Part shown: piece by piece, positions 54,932 to 63,883 of the stretch | Layout: the number at the start of each line of letters is the position of its first letter | How positions within the stretch are numbered: position 1 is the stretch's first letter | Source of the DNA: Dictyobacter formicarum | GTDB taxonomy: Bacteria > Chloroflexota > Ktedonobacteria > Ktedonobacterales > Ktedonobacteraceae | Length of the DNA: 64,000 bases | Direction: 5' to 3' | Assembly (NCBI RefSeq): GCF_016587435.1 | Contig: NZ_BNJJ01000021.1 | Span: forward strand, 90,776 to 154,775 | Made by a program: the position numbers and the translations under genes | The notes under the pieces: model-generated | Told to the model about the DNA's origin: nothing | Seen by the model: only the letters and a program-made list of their open reading frames with translations | The model's database searches: none

Positions 54932-55131
54932 AATACACACCTTTTGATATGCATCCTATCGGTCCCTCGCCCATGAGGGCGTTAACCTCAAGGTGTTCTC
55001 ACCGCGATATATTGTTTGCAGAAGCAGACTGCCTCTTCCGATATGCGAACAGCGACCAGCAGAGACAGTTGCTCATGAGGTATTGGCTTACGAATGCATA
55101 TTTGACGCGAGTCAGAATACCATGCACCGCC

Positions 55132-55818
55132 CTATGCAGAACACTCCACAGATGGGGCAGCAACCAGTCTCGTTGTGGCATCCGGGTGTGCAACGGTTGA
55201 GTTGATAACACCTGTATTTACCACGACATCTTCACCCTGGATTGACATCTGGAAGCGGTCAAGGCTACGAGGAGCCGGGCCATCCAGGAACTCACCGGTG
55301 ACGTTGTAGTGCGAACCATGACAGGGGCATTTGAAGCTCCCGCAGTTGTCACGAAACGGCACGGTACAACCAAGATGCACGCATTTCTGATATAACGCGA
55401 TCCAATAGGAACCATCTTTATCTTTCACCACATTCTCGGAGGAGAGCTGACTCGTTAAGTCCTCGCCCTGCAACAAGAATTTCGTTGATGGATCAAGATG
55501 AATAATATATGTACGAGCAACAGGGCGATGGTAGACACCCTGAATTTCTAGCTTAAACTCGGCGGGCGCCGACATTTTGAACTCGCTCACCTTACCCACC
55601 GTCAGGACAGAGCCGAAGCCACCCGACAGGCTCGGATACATATAGAATAAAGCTCCGGCAACCGCGGAGGTGGCAGAAACACCCCAGACAGCCAGCATTG
55701 ACCGGCGAAGGAAACGTCGGCGTGAGATACGCTGCTTTGCAATCTCCGCAGCTTCTGCACCACCACCGTGCAGCACCTCATACTGCTGCGGTGAAATGGG
55801 CGGTGTATCAATACTCAT
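55132..55818 (-). CDS. qcrA: Rieske iron-sulfur protein
   Basis: 228 residues. A Tat-type start (RRRFLRRS) leads into one membrane anchor (MLAVWGVSATSAVAGALFYM). Cluster ligands are C146/H148 (CVHLGC) and C164/H167 (CPCHGS), with disulfide partners C151 and C166. It moves electrons from quinol oxidised at the cytochrome b site to the next carrier. It precedes the copper-domain gene by 200 bases and follows the subunit IV gene by 24. Confidence 0.94.
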   Translation of the reverse strand: MSIDTPPISPQQYEVLHGGGAEAAEIAKQRISRRRFLRRSMLAVWGVSATSAVAGALFYMYPSLSGGFGSVLTVGKVSEFKMSAPAEFKLEIQGVYHRPVARTYIIHLDPSTKFLLQGEDLTSQLSSENVVKDKDGSYWIALYQKCVHLGCTVPFRDNCGSFKCPCHGSHYNVTGEFLDGPAPRSLDRFQMSIQGEDVVVNTGVINSTVAHPDATTRLVAAPSVECSA

Positions 55819-55842
55819 AGTTAGTAATCCTCTTTCCTCAGC

Positions 55843-56385
55843 CTATAGATCAAAGTAAACATGCTGCCACGGCCACACCCAGAGCCAGCCGGGTCCACGG
55901 AAGAAGCTACCAGCTAACGTAATCACCGCCCAGAAAACAACAAACATAGTAAATGTTACAATTGCAACCTTACGATCAGCATAAGCGCGGCTGGGATTAC
56001 GATCCACATAAGGTAGAATAGCCAGGGCAGCCAGCGTAAAGCCCGGCACCAGCACACCAGCCGTGGTCGGCGGGAAATAGTGCAGCAGTTCCTGTAAGCC
56101 CAGGAAGTACCATGGGGCCTTAGCCGGGTTTGGCGTTGAGTTCGGAGTTGCCGGTTCCCGCAAAGGAGCGTCGATAACCAATGAGAGCAGCGTAACCATT
56201 ACCATCAAAGCGGTAGCCGCAAAGAACTCACGCACGAGCAGATGCGGCCACACGAAGACCGAATCCTCGAGTGGCTTCTCTACACGCGTAATCGCCTCCT
56301 GTTTGACAACTGCCAGAGTACGATAGCGCCGCTGCGTTGCCGCCGTCGACGCCTGTACCTTTGGTTCTTTCTGTTCAATTGACAT
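55843..56385 (-). CDS. qcrC: Cytochrome b C-terminal subunit (subunit IV/PetD-like)
   Basis: 180 residues. Three membrane segments; PNPAKAPWYFLGLQELLHY is the conserved lead into the quinol-oxidising region and corresponds to the PEWY-loop area. Being a separate gene from the b6-like part shows a b6f or Bacillus-type split cytochrome b. The extended N-terminus of about 45 residues is soluble. AGAGGA lies 8 bases before the ATG. The symbol follows position only and may differ between naming schemes. Confidence 0.88.
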   Translation of the reverse strand: MSIEQKEPKVQASTAATQRRYRTLAVVKQEAITRVEKPLEDSVFVWPHLLVREFFAATALMVMVTLLSLVIDAPLREPATPNSTPNPAKAPWYFLGLQELLHYFPPTTAGVLVPGFTLAALAILPYVDRNPSRAYADRKVAIVTFTMFVVFWAVITLAGSFFRGPGWLWVWPWQHVYFDL

Positions 56386-56432
56386 AGAGGTATCCTCTCA
56401 TGACGCCGTAGGTCATCCTACGGCGTGGCTCG

Positions 56433-57242
56433 TTATCCACGTGCGCCAGACAAGGCCTGGTCGCGCTCGGCACGGGCTTCCAACTCTCGACGTGAAGGAG
56501 GAGGAGGACCAGCCTCACCACCATCTTTACGAATACGCCAGAAGTGGACAGCCATCAGAATAGCGCCTGCCAATGGCAACAGAATTACGTGACCAACATA
56601 GAAACGGATCAACGTAGCCTGACCAACGGCACCGCCACCAACCAGAACTTTATATACAGGGTTGCCCAGCAACGGTGTATATGGAGCCAGGTTTGTACCG
56701 ACCGTGATAGCCCAGATAGCGATCTGGTCCCATGGTAACAGGTAACCGGTAAAACTTAAGAACAGAGTGACAAAGAATAGCAGCACGCCAACCACCCAGT
56801 TGAACTCTCGGGGTGGCTTATATGCACCATGATAAAAGACACGAATCATGTGCAGCGTCACCGATACAACCATCAAGTGGGCTGCCCAACGGTGCATATT
56901 GCGCACAAGGTGACCAAAAGAAACAGCGCTACTTAACTGATTGATATTCTGATAGGCAACGTTCGTATCAGGCACATAATAAAACATAAGGAAAACGCCG
57001 GTAATAGTTAGCAGCAAGAATAAGAAAAATGAGATGCCGCCCATACACCAGGTGTAAGTAATCTTCATTGCCTGCCGGCTAACTTTAACCGGATGAAGAT
57101 GCAGAAATACGTTACTCATCATTACCAGAGACTGGTTCAATGGAGTATCTGGATAGCCGTGACGGAAGATGGAACGCCATACCTGGCTCTCGACGATCTT
57201 CTGCGTGGCTGCGTCGAGCAAGCTTTTATTAGTAGAGCTCAC
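56433..57242 (-). CDS. qcrB: Cytochrome b6-like subunit
   Basis: 269 residues with four membrane segments. Heme ligand pairs are H117/H131 (13 residues between) and H218/H233 (14 between); the 14-residue spacing is the b6f-type value. C66 in YTWCMGGISF aligns with the cysteine that covalently holds the extra heme c in b6f and Bacillus bc complexes. The start is a GTG with AGGAGG 4-5 bases before it. First gene of the operon. It would oxidise menaquinol and pass electrons to Rieske. Confidence 0.94.
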   Translation of the reverse strand: MSSTNKSLLDAATQKIVESQVWRSIFRHGYPDTPLNQSLVMMSNVFLHLHPVKVSRQAMKITYTWCMGGISFFLFLLLTITGVFLMFYYVPDTNVAYQNINQLSSAVSFGHLVRNMHRWAAHLMVVSVTLHMIRVFYHGAYKPPREFNWVVGVLLFFVTLFLSFTGYLLPWDQIAIWAITVGTNLAPYTPLLGNPVYKVLVGGGAVGQATLIRFYVGHVILLPLAGAILMAVHFWRIRKDGGEAGPPPPSRRELEARAERDQALSGARG

Positions 57243-57785
57243 TGTGCCTCCTCAAAAGAATCAAGCCTGAAAAAGGGAGCAGAGCTTGATCAGGTTGGAA
57301 AGATATCATCGCAAAAGTTCTTCTTGTAATGTGTCGCTGATTATAGCATACGTGTTCCGACACTGGTACCCCCTCTAGCCGACATTGCCTGCCAGCATCC
57401 CGATCATACTGAGCTTTTCTCTACCCCCAGCATGATTCAGAAATCAGGAGCAGACGGAATGTTAGCTGTTTAAAATTAGAACTTTTGCCCTCTTTACCAT
57501 AGATTATAATGGATTGTCTAGAGGAGATGGAAGAGAAACGGATTATTGTCCCAAAACGTCTCAATCCTTCCATTAGACATTTAAACCTAAGATACAGCGC
57601 CATTCAGGTTGAGGCATCAGGTACATACCTGATTTTTTTATGAGGTATACCTGATTTCATAATGATAATAAGCAGGTTGAGGTGGTTTGACGTCGAGGGG
57701 AATAACCGATACAATTACATTAGAGAGAAGCAACTGACACCTTCAAAATTTGTGAATATAAAGAAATTTTCAAGAGATTTTCGCG
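57243..57785. other. Promoter region between cytochrome operon and two-component genes
   Basis: About 540 bases between divergent transcription units. AT-rich near both ends; no gene or long repeat seen. The two-component system may act on the divergent cytochrome operon, which is inference from position. Confidence 0.45.
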
Positions 57786-58862
57786 ATGCCTGACGCTCAA
57801 ATACATGAGACTAATGCGCCCAAAAGTCACAAAATACTCGGGGCGCTGAATGAATTGCCCGTTTTCTACCGTGTGCTACTCGCAAATAGCGCGATTATCT
57901 TTGTGGGAGCAACCGGCGGTACCTGGCTGGCCACCAGGCTCAATACTTTTTCTTATGTGCCACTGATTATCTTTGTGGCCGTTGGCTGGCTGGTCAGCAT
58001 TGCACTCAACTTTGTCTTGCTGCAATTCGCCTTCCGTCCACTGTTAGACCTCGGCAAAGTTATGAACCGGGTACAGGCAGGCGAACGCACGCTGCGTGCT
58101 CCCCTGACCGGAACAGATCCACAGGCCGATCAATTGGCGCGTACCTTTAATATGATGCTTGAAGCCATCGGTGAAGCGAACCGCCTGCGGGCGGCGCAGA
58201 TCATTAATGCGCAAGAAGAGGAACGTAAACGCGTGGCACGCGAGCTCCACGACGAAACCTCGCAGGTGCTGACCTCTCTGTTGATCAGCCTGGCCGTCCT
58301 GGAGGAATCCATCACGTCACCAGAGGCGCGCGAGCGCATTGCAGAGACACGCCAACTGGCCCATCAGACGCTGCGCGCCATTCGTAGCCTGAGCATCGAT
58401 CTCCGCCCCAGCGCACTGGACGACCTCGGGCTGATGCCCGCGCTACGCTGGTATATCAAAGAGTATCAGCAGAAGACAGATATCGATGTCGATTTTCAGA
58501 CGACCGGCATGAAGGATCGCCTGACATCTGAAACCGAAACAGTATTGTATCGCATCGTACAGGAAGCACTGACCAACGTGGCACGTCATGCCCATGCCCA
58601 GAAAGTAAGCGTCATTCTAAGGGAAAAAGATAACGCCATTGACGTCACGATCGCCGATAATGGCGAAGGCTTTGATGTCGAAAAGCTGAAAAGGAAACCG
58701 GCCATCGGACAAGAGCGCGGCTGGGGATTGGTCGGGATGTTCGAGCGGGCGCAATTGTTAGATGGTTCACTGGATATCAACTCGCACCTCGGGCAGGGTA
58801 CCATTATTCGCGCCCATATACCCATCCAACTGGCGCCCTCCGACGTCGCCGTCACGACCTGA
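57786..58862 (+). CDS. Membrane sensor histidine kinase (NarL/DesK-type HisKA_3)
   Basis: 358 residues. Two membrane segments about 29-50 and 58-80 with almost no external loop, HAMP about 82-134, dimerisation helix with phosphorylatable H155 (ARELHDETSQ), and ATPase with IVQEALTNVARHA, DNGEGFD and GWGLVGM. The tiny external loop suggests it senses membrane or internal state such as redox. Followed by its response regulator after 68 bases. The ribosome site is weak (AAGAG about 9 bases away). Confidence 0.92.
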   Translation: MPDAQIHETNAPKSHKILGALNELPVFYRVLLANSAIIFVGATGGTWLATRLNTFSYVPLIIFVAVGWLVSIALNFVLLQFAFRPLLDLGKVMNRVQAGERTLRAPLTGTDPQADQLARTFNMMLEAIGEANRLRAAQIINAQEEERKRVARELHDETSQVLTSLLISLAVLEESITSPEARERIAETRQLAHQTLRAIRSLSIDLRPSALDDLGLMPALRWYIKEYQQKTDIDVDFQTTGMKDRLTSETETVLYRIVQEALTNVARHAHAQKVSVILREKDNAIDVTIADNGEGFDVEKLKRKPAIGQERGWGLVGMFERAQLLDGSLDINSHLGQGTIIRAHIPIQLAPSDVAVTT

Positions 58863-58930
58863 ACAGTTGGATAGACAACATTGACTGTTGAAGCACTATT
58901 CCATAAGAAACGCTATTAGGAACATAACTG

Positions 58931-59581
58931 ATGAAGATACGGATACTCTTAGCAGATGATCATACTATTTTACGCGCAGGCTTAAAAATGATGCTCAATG
59001 CTCAGCCCGACATGGAGGTCGTTGGCGAGGCACAGGATGGTCGTCAGGCAATCCAGGAGGCACAAAGACTTCAGCCTGATGTCATTCTGATGGACATTAC
59101 GATGCCCGATATCAATGGGATTGAAGCGACCAAGCAGATCAGGCGCTTGCTGCCCGATATCAGGATTCTGGTGCTGACGATGCATGAGCACGATGAATAT
59201 GTCTTCCAGGCCCTGCGCGCCGGTGCGGCTGGCTATATGTTGAAAGAGGCGGCCGACACCGAGCTGATTACAGCCATTCACGTGATTAAAAGTGGGCAAT
59301 TTTATCTCTCCCCCACCGCCCAATCGGTCGTAGTCGGCGATTATCTGCAACGGGTACGCACAGGTGAAGAGCGCGACAGCTATAGCAGCCTGACTGAGCG
59401 CGAGCGCGAGATCCTGAAACTGGTTGCTGAAGGTCATACCAACAATCAGATTGCCGAGCGCCTGATCATCAGTCCCAAGACGGTAGATACGCATCGCACC
59501 CATATCATGGATAAACTAAACCTTCACAGTCGCGCCGAACTGGTCAAATACGCCATGCGCCGTGGTCTGCTAGAAGACTAA
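58931..59581 (+). CDS. NarL/FixJ family response regulator
   Basis: 216 residues. Receiver domain with acidic pocket D9/D10, phospho-acceptor D55 (VILMDITMP) and K105-region (MLKEA), then a LuxR-type HTH about 150-212 (LTEREREILKLVAEGHTNNQ). Partner of the kinase just upstream. Terminated by a perfect long hairpin 3 bases after the stop. Confidence 0.94.
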   Translation: MKIRILLADDHTILRAGLKMMLNAQPDMEVVGEAQDGRQAIQEAQRLQPDVILMDITMPDINGIEATKQIRRLLPDIRILVLTMHEHDEYVFQALRAGAAGYMLKEAADTELITAIHVIKSGQFYLSPTAQSVVVGDYLQRVRTGEERDSYSSLTEREREILKLVAEGHTNNQIAERLIISPKTVDTHRTHIMDKLNLHSRAELVKYAMRRGLLED

Positions 59582-59583
59582 CT

Positions 59584-59652
59584 AAAAAATTGTATGGAGT
59601 GTTGCATGAGGTGCGCTGTGCGCACCTCATGCAACACTCCATACAATTTTTT
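59584..59652. repeat. Perfect 33-bp-arm inverted repeat, family copy 1; also terminator
   Basis: Arms beginning AAAAAATTGTATGGAGTGTT are exact complements around a 3-base loop TGT. It begins 3 bases after the response-regulator stop and has A- and T-runs at its ends, so it can act as a terminator. The core recurs at 62292-62348. Confidence 0.9.
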
Positions 59653-59760
59653 GAGTGCGAAGGCACGAACCGTCATAGGTGCTGACGAGGATGTCGGGGA
59701 CATCATCTCCTTGCCTCAGCTTGATTCCAAAGGCACGAAGAGCATGACCTTCAAGCACTC

Positions 59761-60114
59761 TTAGAGAGAGGAGTCATCATCGTCGTCAAAGTCGAGAGAC
59801 TCATTATTTTCTTCGGCAAAGTATTCGTCGCTATAAAAGCCGACATCTTTACCAACATAGACACTCACCAGAAAATCATCGCGCGGCATATCGGCTGAAA
59901 GCACCAGGTCTTCGTCGATTTGCTCAATCAGCTTCGTTAGATCAGACTCTTCCAGCTCGCGCTCTAAAATAAGGGTACCATGCACTGCGGTCGTGGTAAA
60001 GTGTATGTCAACGGTTCCCAGGCGATTATTGCTCTGCAGGTTATTGCCCTGCATAATGTAATAGCCTTCTGAGTGTGGCGTGCGAAAATGCCGCTCGAAA
60101 TGAATATCGTCCAT
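59761..60114 (-). CDS. Small acidic hypothetical protein
   Basis: 117 residues, alpha/beta pattern (TVDIHFTTTAVHGTLILERE, DLTKLIEQIDEDLV) ending in a run of acidic residues (LDFDDDDDSS). No family is recognised. A ribosome site is not obvious, but a good extended -10 promoter lies about 245 bases upstream and the composition is protein-like throughout. Confidence 0.6.
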   Translation of the reverse strand: MDDIHFERHFRTPHSEGYYIMQGNNLQSNNRLGTVDIHFTTTAVHGTLILERELEESDLTKLIEQIDEDLVLSADMPRDDFLVSVYVGKDVGFYSDEYFAEENNESLDFDDDDDSSL

Positions 60115-60506
60115 GTGTTATCATATGGCGTAGTAGCGATGCTGCTACGCGCTCCTTTCTCCAAATGTGATGCGCTTAAAAGAACCTGTGCCAGTAAGGG
60201 CATATGGACCCCGGGCAGCTACGCTCAGGCGTAGTAGAACTTTATTACACAGGTATATCTCTGGCAGAGTCATACACATACATACATAGTAGCCCTGCTC
60301 CAATATACCTGTAACAGCCATACAGGATGGTCAGCCTCCACGAATCGGGCCGAGTGTCATTATACCATACAAGCAGGCCCAAACGTCTTGCAACGTCTCT
60401 AGCGGCTTCAGGAGCCAGCGCAAAAAGCCAGACGAAGAGTATAGCGCGATGGTATACGTTATCTCTTCCGTCCGGCCAGAAAAGGCAGGGTATTTTTTCG
60501 TTGGAC
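60115..60506. other. Intergenic/5' leader region
   Basis: About 390 bases between the small acidic protein gene and the zinc-ribbon gene. A minus-strand frame across it has no start signal. It contains the promoter listed below and otherwise appears to be a long untranslated leader. Confidence 0.4.
60359..60367 (-). promoter_or_regulatory. Extended -10 promoter (TGGTATAAT)
   Basis: On the minus strand the box TGGTATAAT matches the extended -10 consensus exactly; the -35 region at 17 bases is weak. It points toward the small acidic protein gene about 245 bases downstream. Confidence 0.5.
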
Positions 60507-62108
60507 TTAGCGCAGATGCAGGCTTGAGCGCGCCGGTGCAAACACGAGGTTCTCTTCATCCTGCGCTACGTTCTTAGGTGCGATCTGCGTCCAGGTATAG
60601 AGCTGGTTATTGTGGGTGCCAGCATAGATGGTCCCCACATAACTGGCCCCCGACAACTGGAAGTCGCCGCTGATCTGCTGCCAGCTGGTGTCGGCAAATG
60701 TGGTGGCGCTGCCAGCCTTCGCATCGGTCATCTCCATTTTTGTTGCCTGCTGCTGCAGATACTTCGTCAGATCAGTGGAACCGGCATTGGACCTGGCAAT
60801 CGTTATCTGAGCGGTATCGCTGCTATCAGCTAACTTCAGCGTCGTACCACTGGTGCTGCTACTCCAACCCACGGGATACTCCAGAGAGAATCCGATAGTG
60901 TTGTTGGTAACCGACTGTAACGGCGTGATATCCGCCGCCCCCCCGAAGGGATGCGCCAGTGCAATCCAGCCTCCCAGCGCCAGGGCACAGATCAGGACAA
61001 CGGCCACAATAGCCACGAGGGGTGTGCGCTTTGTAGCTTTTCCCGCTAGTGCTGGCCACGCCGACGCCAATCGGGGTAGCGGCGTCTCACGATACTGCTG
61101 AACGGGAGTTGCTGCAGGGGCAGCCACCGGAGCGGGCTGCTGCCGGCCTTCAGGGACAGGAGGATAGGAGATCGGGTTGGGCGCCGAGTTGTCCCTGGAT
61201 CGATCTGGAGAACCGGAACGTGATGGCATCTGATCTCTGGCAATCTCTGACTTCTGCCATTGGGCGGTTGGCATCTGGTCGATATGCTCATCTACAGCCG
61301 GACCTTGAGATGGAGTAACATTGGTCTGCTTCTGAAGATTAGCCTCTGGGTGAGGGGGCGCAGTAACAGAGCTCAATTGAGTGGTTGGTAGATGGGTAAG
61401 CGTAGTTTCGGTTGGATCTTCTTCCTCAAAGTCAGAACGAGATAATGACTGCGTCGGCAGGTCTTCAATCTCTTCTTGCTGTGACTGCGCTGCCGCTGGT
61501 TGACTGACTGGAGGCTCAGAGGTTGGCACGGCCACATCAGTCATAGTTGGCGCATCCTCAACGTCGTCCCAGACCTTTGTGCGCAGATCGCGGGTGGGCG
61601 GAGGAGTAGAGGGCAGGACAGGAAAAACAACTTGTGGCGTAGCCTGGGGATCGCCAGGCGTGTCGCGCCCTGTCATAATATGCGTCATCGGCTCGGGCCA
61701 GGTAAAATTGGCAGATTGCTGATCAGCCATGCTCTTACGCCCCAGACGTCCACCCTGTCCCAGCCTACGCGCATTAGCATTCCCGGCAGCAACATCGCCA
61801 TTATCAGCGGGCGTGGCTGGAACGGGATTTGGAGGCTCATACCCCTGAATGCCCAGCCAGGGCGTCACATTTGAATTATCAGCCTTTTTAGATCGGGTAG
61901 ATTGGGCGAATGGTTGCCGGGCCACCTGCTCTGACAATGAAGAAGTTGGGTCTAGCGCATCATTGATCTTGTCAAGTGCATCCTCGTTGGCTGCCATATG
62001 CGCATGAGGACTTAATAAATGATCAGGAATCAGGGTACCGCAATTATTGCAAAACCGCGCGTCCTCTCGCGGTAATTCTGTCCCACAATGAGTACATACT
62101 GTCGCCAC
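60507..62108 (-). CDS. Zinc-ribbon membrane protein with C-terminal PsbP-like domain
   Basis: 533 residues. N-terminal zinc ribbon with C5/C8 and C20/C23 (CTHCG, FCNNCG), a disordered Pro/Ser/Thr/Gln-rich region about 30-355, one membrane segment about 363-385 (VAIVAVVLICALALGGW), and an external domain of about 140 residues (FSLEYPVGWSSSTSGTTLKL, AQITIARSNAG) that resembles PsbP-like stress or lipoprotein domains. The layout is frequent in Ktedonobacteria and mycobacteria-like surface proteins; role unknown. ATG start at the ribbon. Confidence 0.8.
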   Translation of the reverse strand: MATVCTHCGTELPREDARFCNNCGTLIPDHLLSPHAHMAANEDALDKINDALDPTSSLSEQVARQPFAQSTRSKKADNSNVTPWLGIQGYEPPNPVPATPADNGDVAAGNANARRLGQGGRLGRKSMADQQSANFTWPEPMTHIMTGRDTPGDPQATPQVVFPVLPSTPPPTRDLRTKVWDDVEDAPTMTDVAVPTSEPPVSQPAAAQSQQEEIEDLPTQSLSRSDFEEEDPTETTLTHLPTTQLSSVTAPPHPEANLQKQTNVTPSQGPAVDEHIDQMPTAQWQKSEIARDQMPSRSGSPDRSRDNSAPNPISYPPVPEGRQQPAPVAAPAATPVQQYRETPLPRLASAWPALAGKATKRTPLVAIVAVVLICALALGGWIALAHPFGGAADITPLQSVTNNTIGFSLEYPVGWSSSTSGTTLKLADSSDTAQITIARSNAGSTDLTKYLQQQATKMEMTDAKAGSATTFADTSWQQISGDFQLSGASYVGTIYAGTHNNQLYTWTQIAPKNVAQDEENLVFAPARSSLHLR

Positions 62109-62411
62109 GGAGCATCTCCTAATAACTAGCTCTTAACGTACCTTACGTTAGCTGAAAAGCAGCAAACAGTCAAGTAACAACCTCAAAGATAGCACATATA
62201 TACAATAATACATATATTCGGATAGTTTTGGTTTTGGTTTTCCTTACGTGTCTTCGACCCCTGACGATTCGCGCCTGTGGCGCTCAAAAAGTTGCATGGG
62301 GTGTTGCATGAAGTGCTCTTTGCGTACTTCATGCAACACCCCATGCAAAAAGAGTGGGGGCGAGCCATCTCATCGCAATGGGATGGCCATGAAACACACC
62401 CTGTGTGGTAT
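62109..62411. other. Intergenic region with palindromic repeat
   Basis: About 300 bases, largely taken up by the inverted repeat at 62292-62348 and AT-rich flanks. No gene seen. Confidence 0.5.
62292..62348. repeat. 23-bp-arm inverted repeat, family copy 2
   Basis: Arms TTGCATGGGGTGTTGCATGA(AGT) are exact complements around an 11-base loop. Compared with copy 1 (59584-59652) the arm differs at three positions, and each change is matched on the opposite arm. It lies 64 bases beyond the stop of the oxidoreductase gene, so it may end that transcript. Confidence 0.9.
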
Positions 62412-63647
62412 TTATTTGAGGGTCAGGAGGGCTTCGCGCTCGGCAGTGGTCGCAAAAGGCTGCTGGCTCTTGACAATCTCGATCAGTTTTTTGCGTCCCT
62501 TTGGACTACCAATCATCAGCACGCCTACCAGTTTGTTCTCCTGGAAAAAGAGGCGGCGATAATTTTCATTGCCTTTGTCACCCGGCTCACGCAGGGCGAT
62601 GGTTTCCATCTCAGGATTATTTGATTCGGCGCTACCAACCACAGCGATGTTGACATCAAACAGTGGGCTGGTATAGGTCGGAACGTCCACATAGGCTTGC
62701 TTGCCGCCAGCCATATTGACGGCCGCCACCTGTCCATGGGCTTTGGCGTTGTCCCAGGTACCCATGGTATGGTGGCGCTTAATAGTAGAGTCATAGAAAT
62801 TGGCCACGTCGCCGGCTGCATACACGCCCGGCACGTTGGTCTCCAGATATTCATTGACGACCACGCCACCATTAACCTCGATAGGTGAGCCCTCCAGAAT
62901 CTGGGTGTTCAATGTGATACCCAGACCCACACCAATCATGTCGGCCTGAATCTCACGGCCCTTTTTAGTTTTGACATAGCTGGGAACACCATTGGATGGG
63001 ACGACGGAGTCGATTTCGTCGCCGTGAATCACCTCTACCCCAAATTTTTTGGCAATGTTATCCACGACTTCGCCGCCATCGGTATCCAGCGAGTTACGTA
63101 ACCAGTAGGGGCCACGCATCAGCCAGGTGGTATCCAGTTTGCGCATCGCGAAACCGTCGCACAGCTCATAAGCAATAAAGCTACCGCCATAGGCCAGCGC
63201 TGTACGCGACTCCAACATACGCTCAATAATAGTTTTGGTATCGTCAAGCGTAACAAAGTTGTAAATGTGTTTGGTATCGCGCGCACCAGGAGCAGTGAGA
63301 GGATTGGCCCAGCCACCGCTGGCAATTAATAAAGCGTCATAGGGAAATTCACGCCCATCCTCTGTACTGACCACACGCTCCTCGGTATTGACGCCCGCCA
63401 CCAGAACTTCCGTAATCAATTGGATGTTGCGCTGCTCATGCCAGGCAAAGTCGCGGATCATGACTTTCTGTTCCGCAAGCACGCCCTGTAAGAAACGTGG
63501 CAGCGACACACGGTTATATAGAGGATAACGTTCATTAGTTAGCAGATGAATGCTACAGTTAGGGTCGTTTTTACGCAGAGTTTCTGCGGCTGTCGTGCCA
63601 GCAACGCCATTGCCAATAATCACATATCTTTTTTCGTGAGTTGCCAA
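62412..63647 (-). CDS. FAD-dependent pyridine nucleotide-disulfide oxidoreductase (NirB/rubredoxin-reductase-like)
   Basis: 411 residues. FAD motif VIIGNGVAGTTAAETLR, the active-site neighbourhood RYPLYNRVSLPRFL, the NAD motif near ALAYGGSFIAYELC, and the second FAD motif VPGVYAAGDVANF. It resembles the N-terminal part of nitrite reductase large subunit and ferredoxin/rubredoxin reductases, so it passes electrons from NAD(P)H to a small carrier. The start is TTG with AAAGGAG 7 bases before it. No nitrite reductase genes are adjacent. Confidence 0.9.
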   Translation of the reverse strand: MATHEKRYVIIGNGVAGTTAAETLRKNDPNCSIHLLTNERYPLYNRVSLPRFLQGVLAEQKVMIRDFAWHEQRNIQLITEVLVAGVNTEERVVSTEDGREFPYDALLIASGGWANPLTAPGARDTKHIYNFVTLDDTKTIIERMLESRTALAYGGSFIAYELCDGFAMRKLDTTWLMRGPYWLRNSLDTDGGEVVDNIAKKFGVEVIHGDEIDSVVPSNGVPSYVKTKKGREIQADMIGVGLGITLNTQILEGSPIEVNGGVVVNEYLETNVPGVYAAGDVANFYDSTIKRHHTMGTWDNAKAHGQVAAVNMAGGKQAYVDVPTYTSPLFDVNIAVVGSAESNNPEMETIALREPGDKGNENYRRLFFQENKLVGVLMIGSPKGRKKLIEIVKSQQPFATTAEREALLTLK

Positions 63648-63748
63648 AAGGTATCTCCTTTATACGAAATATCGTTGGCCAGGGGCTTACCTCCCCGGAC
63701 ACTCTTGCTGAATGGGTACTTTTTCTATGCCAGGTTAGCAAAATATTA

Positions 63749-63784
63749 GCATACTCGACCCATAAATACCATGGTCGAGTATGC
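63749..63784. promoter_or_regulatory. 12-bp inverted repeat upstream of the oxidoreductase gene
   Basis: Arms GCATACTCGACC / GGTCGAGTATGC with a 12-base loop lie between the Nramp-like gene end and the oxidoreductase start. It may be the terminator of the former or an operator of the latter. Confidence 0.5.
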
Positions 63785-63883
63785 TATAGGATGCTTGAAG
63801 TTCTATCCAAAAATCCCTATCTTTAAGCGTTCGCTTGAGGTGTAAGGACCCCTCATTTTATTCCGTCGATGATATTAGAAATT

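Noticed and set aside
60245..60559. 104-codon minus-strand frame over the end of the zinc-ribbon gene
   Set aside because: It overlaps the zinc-ribbon gene, has no ribosome site, and contains the extended -10 promoter in its middle.
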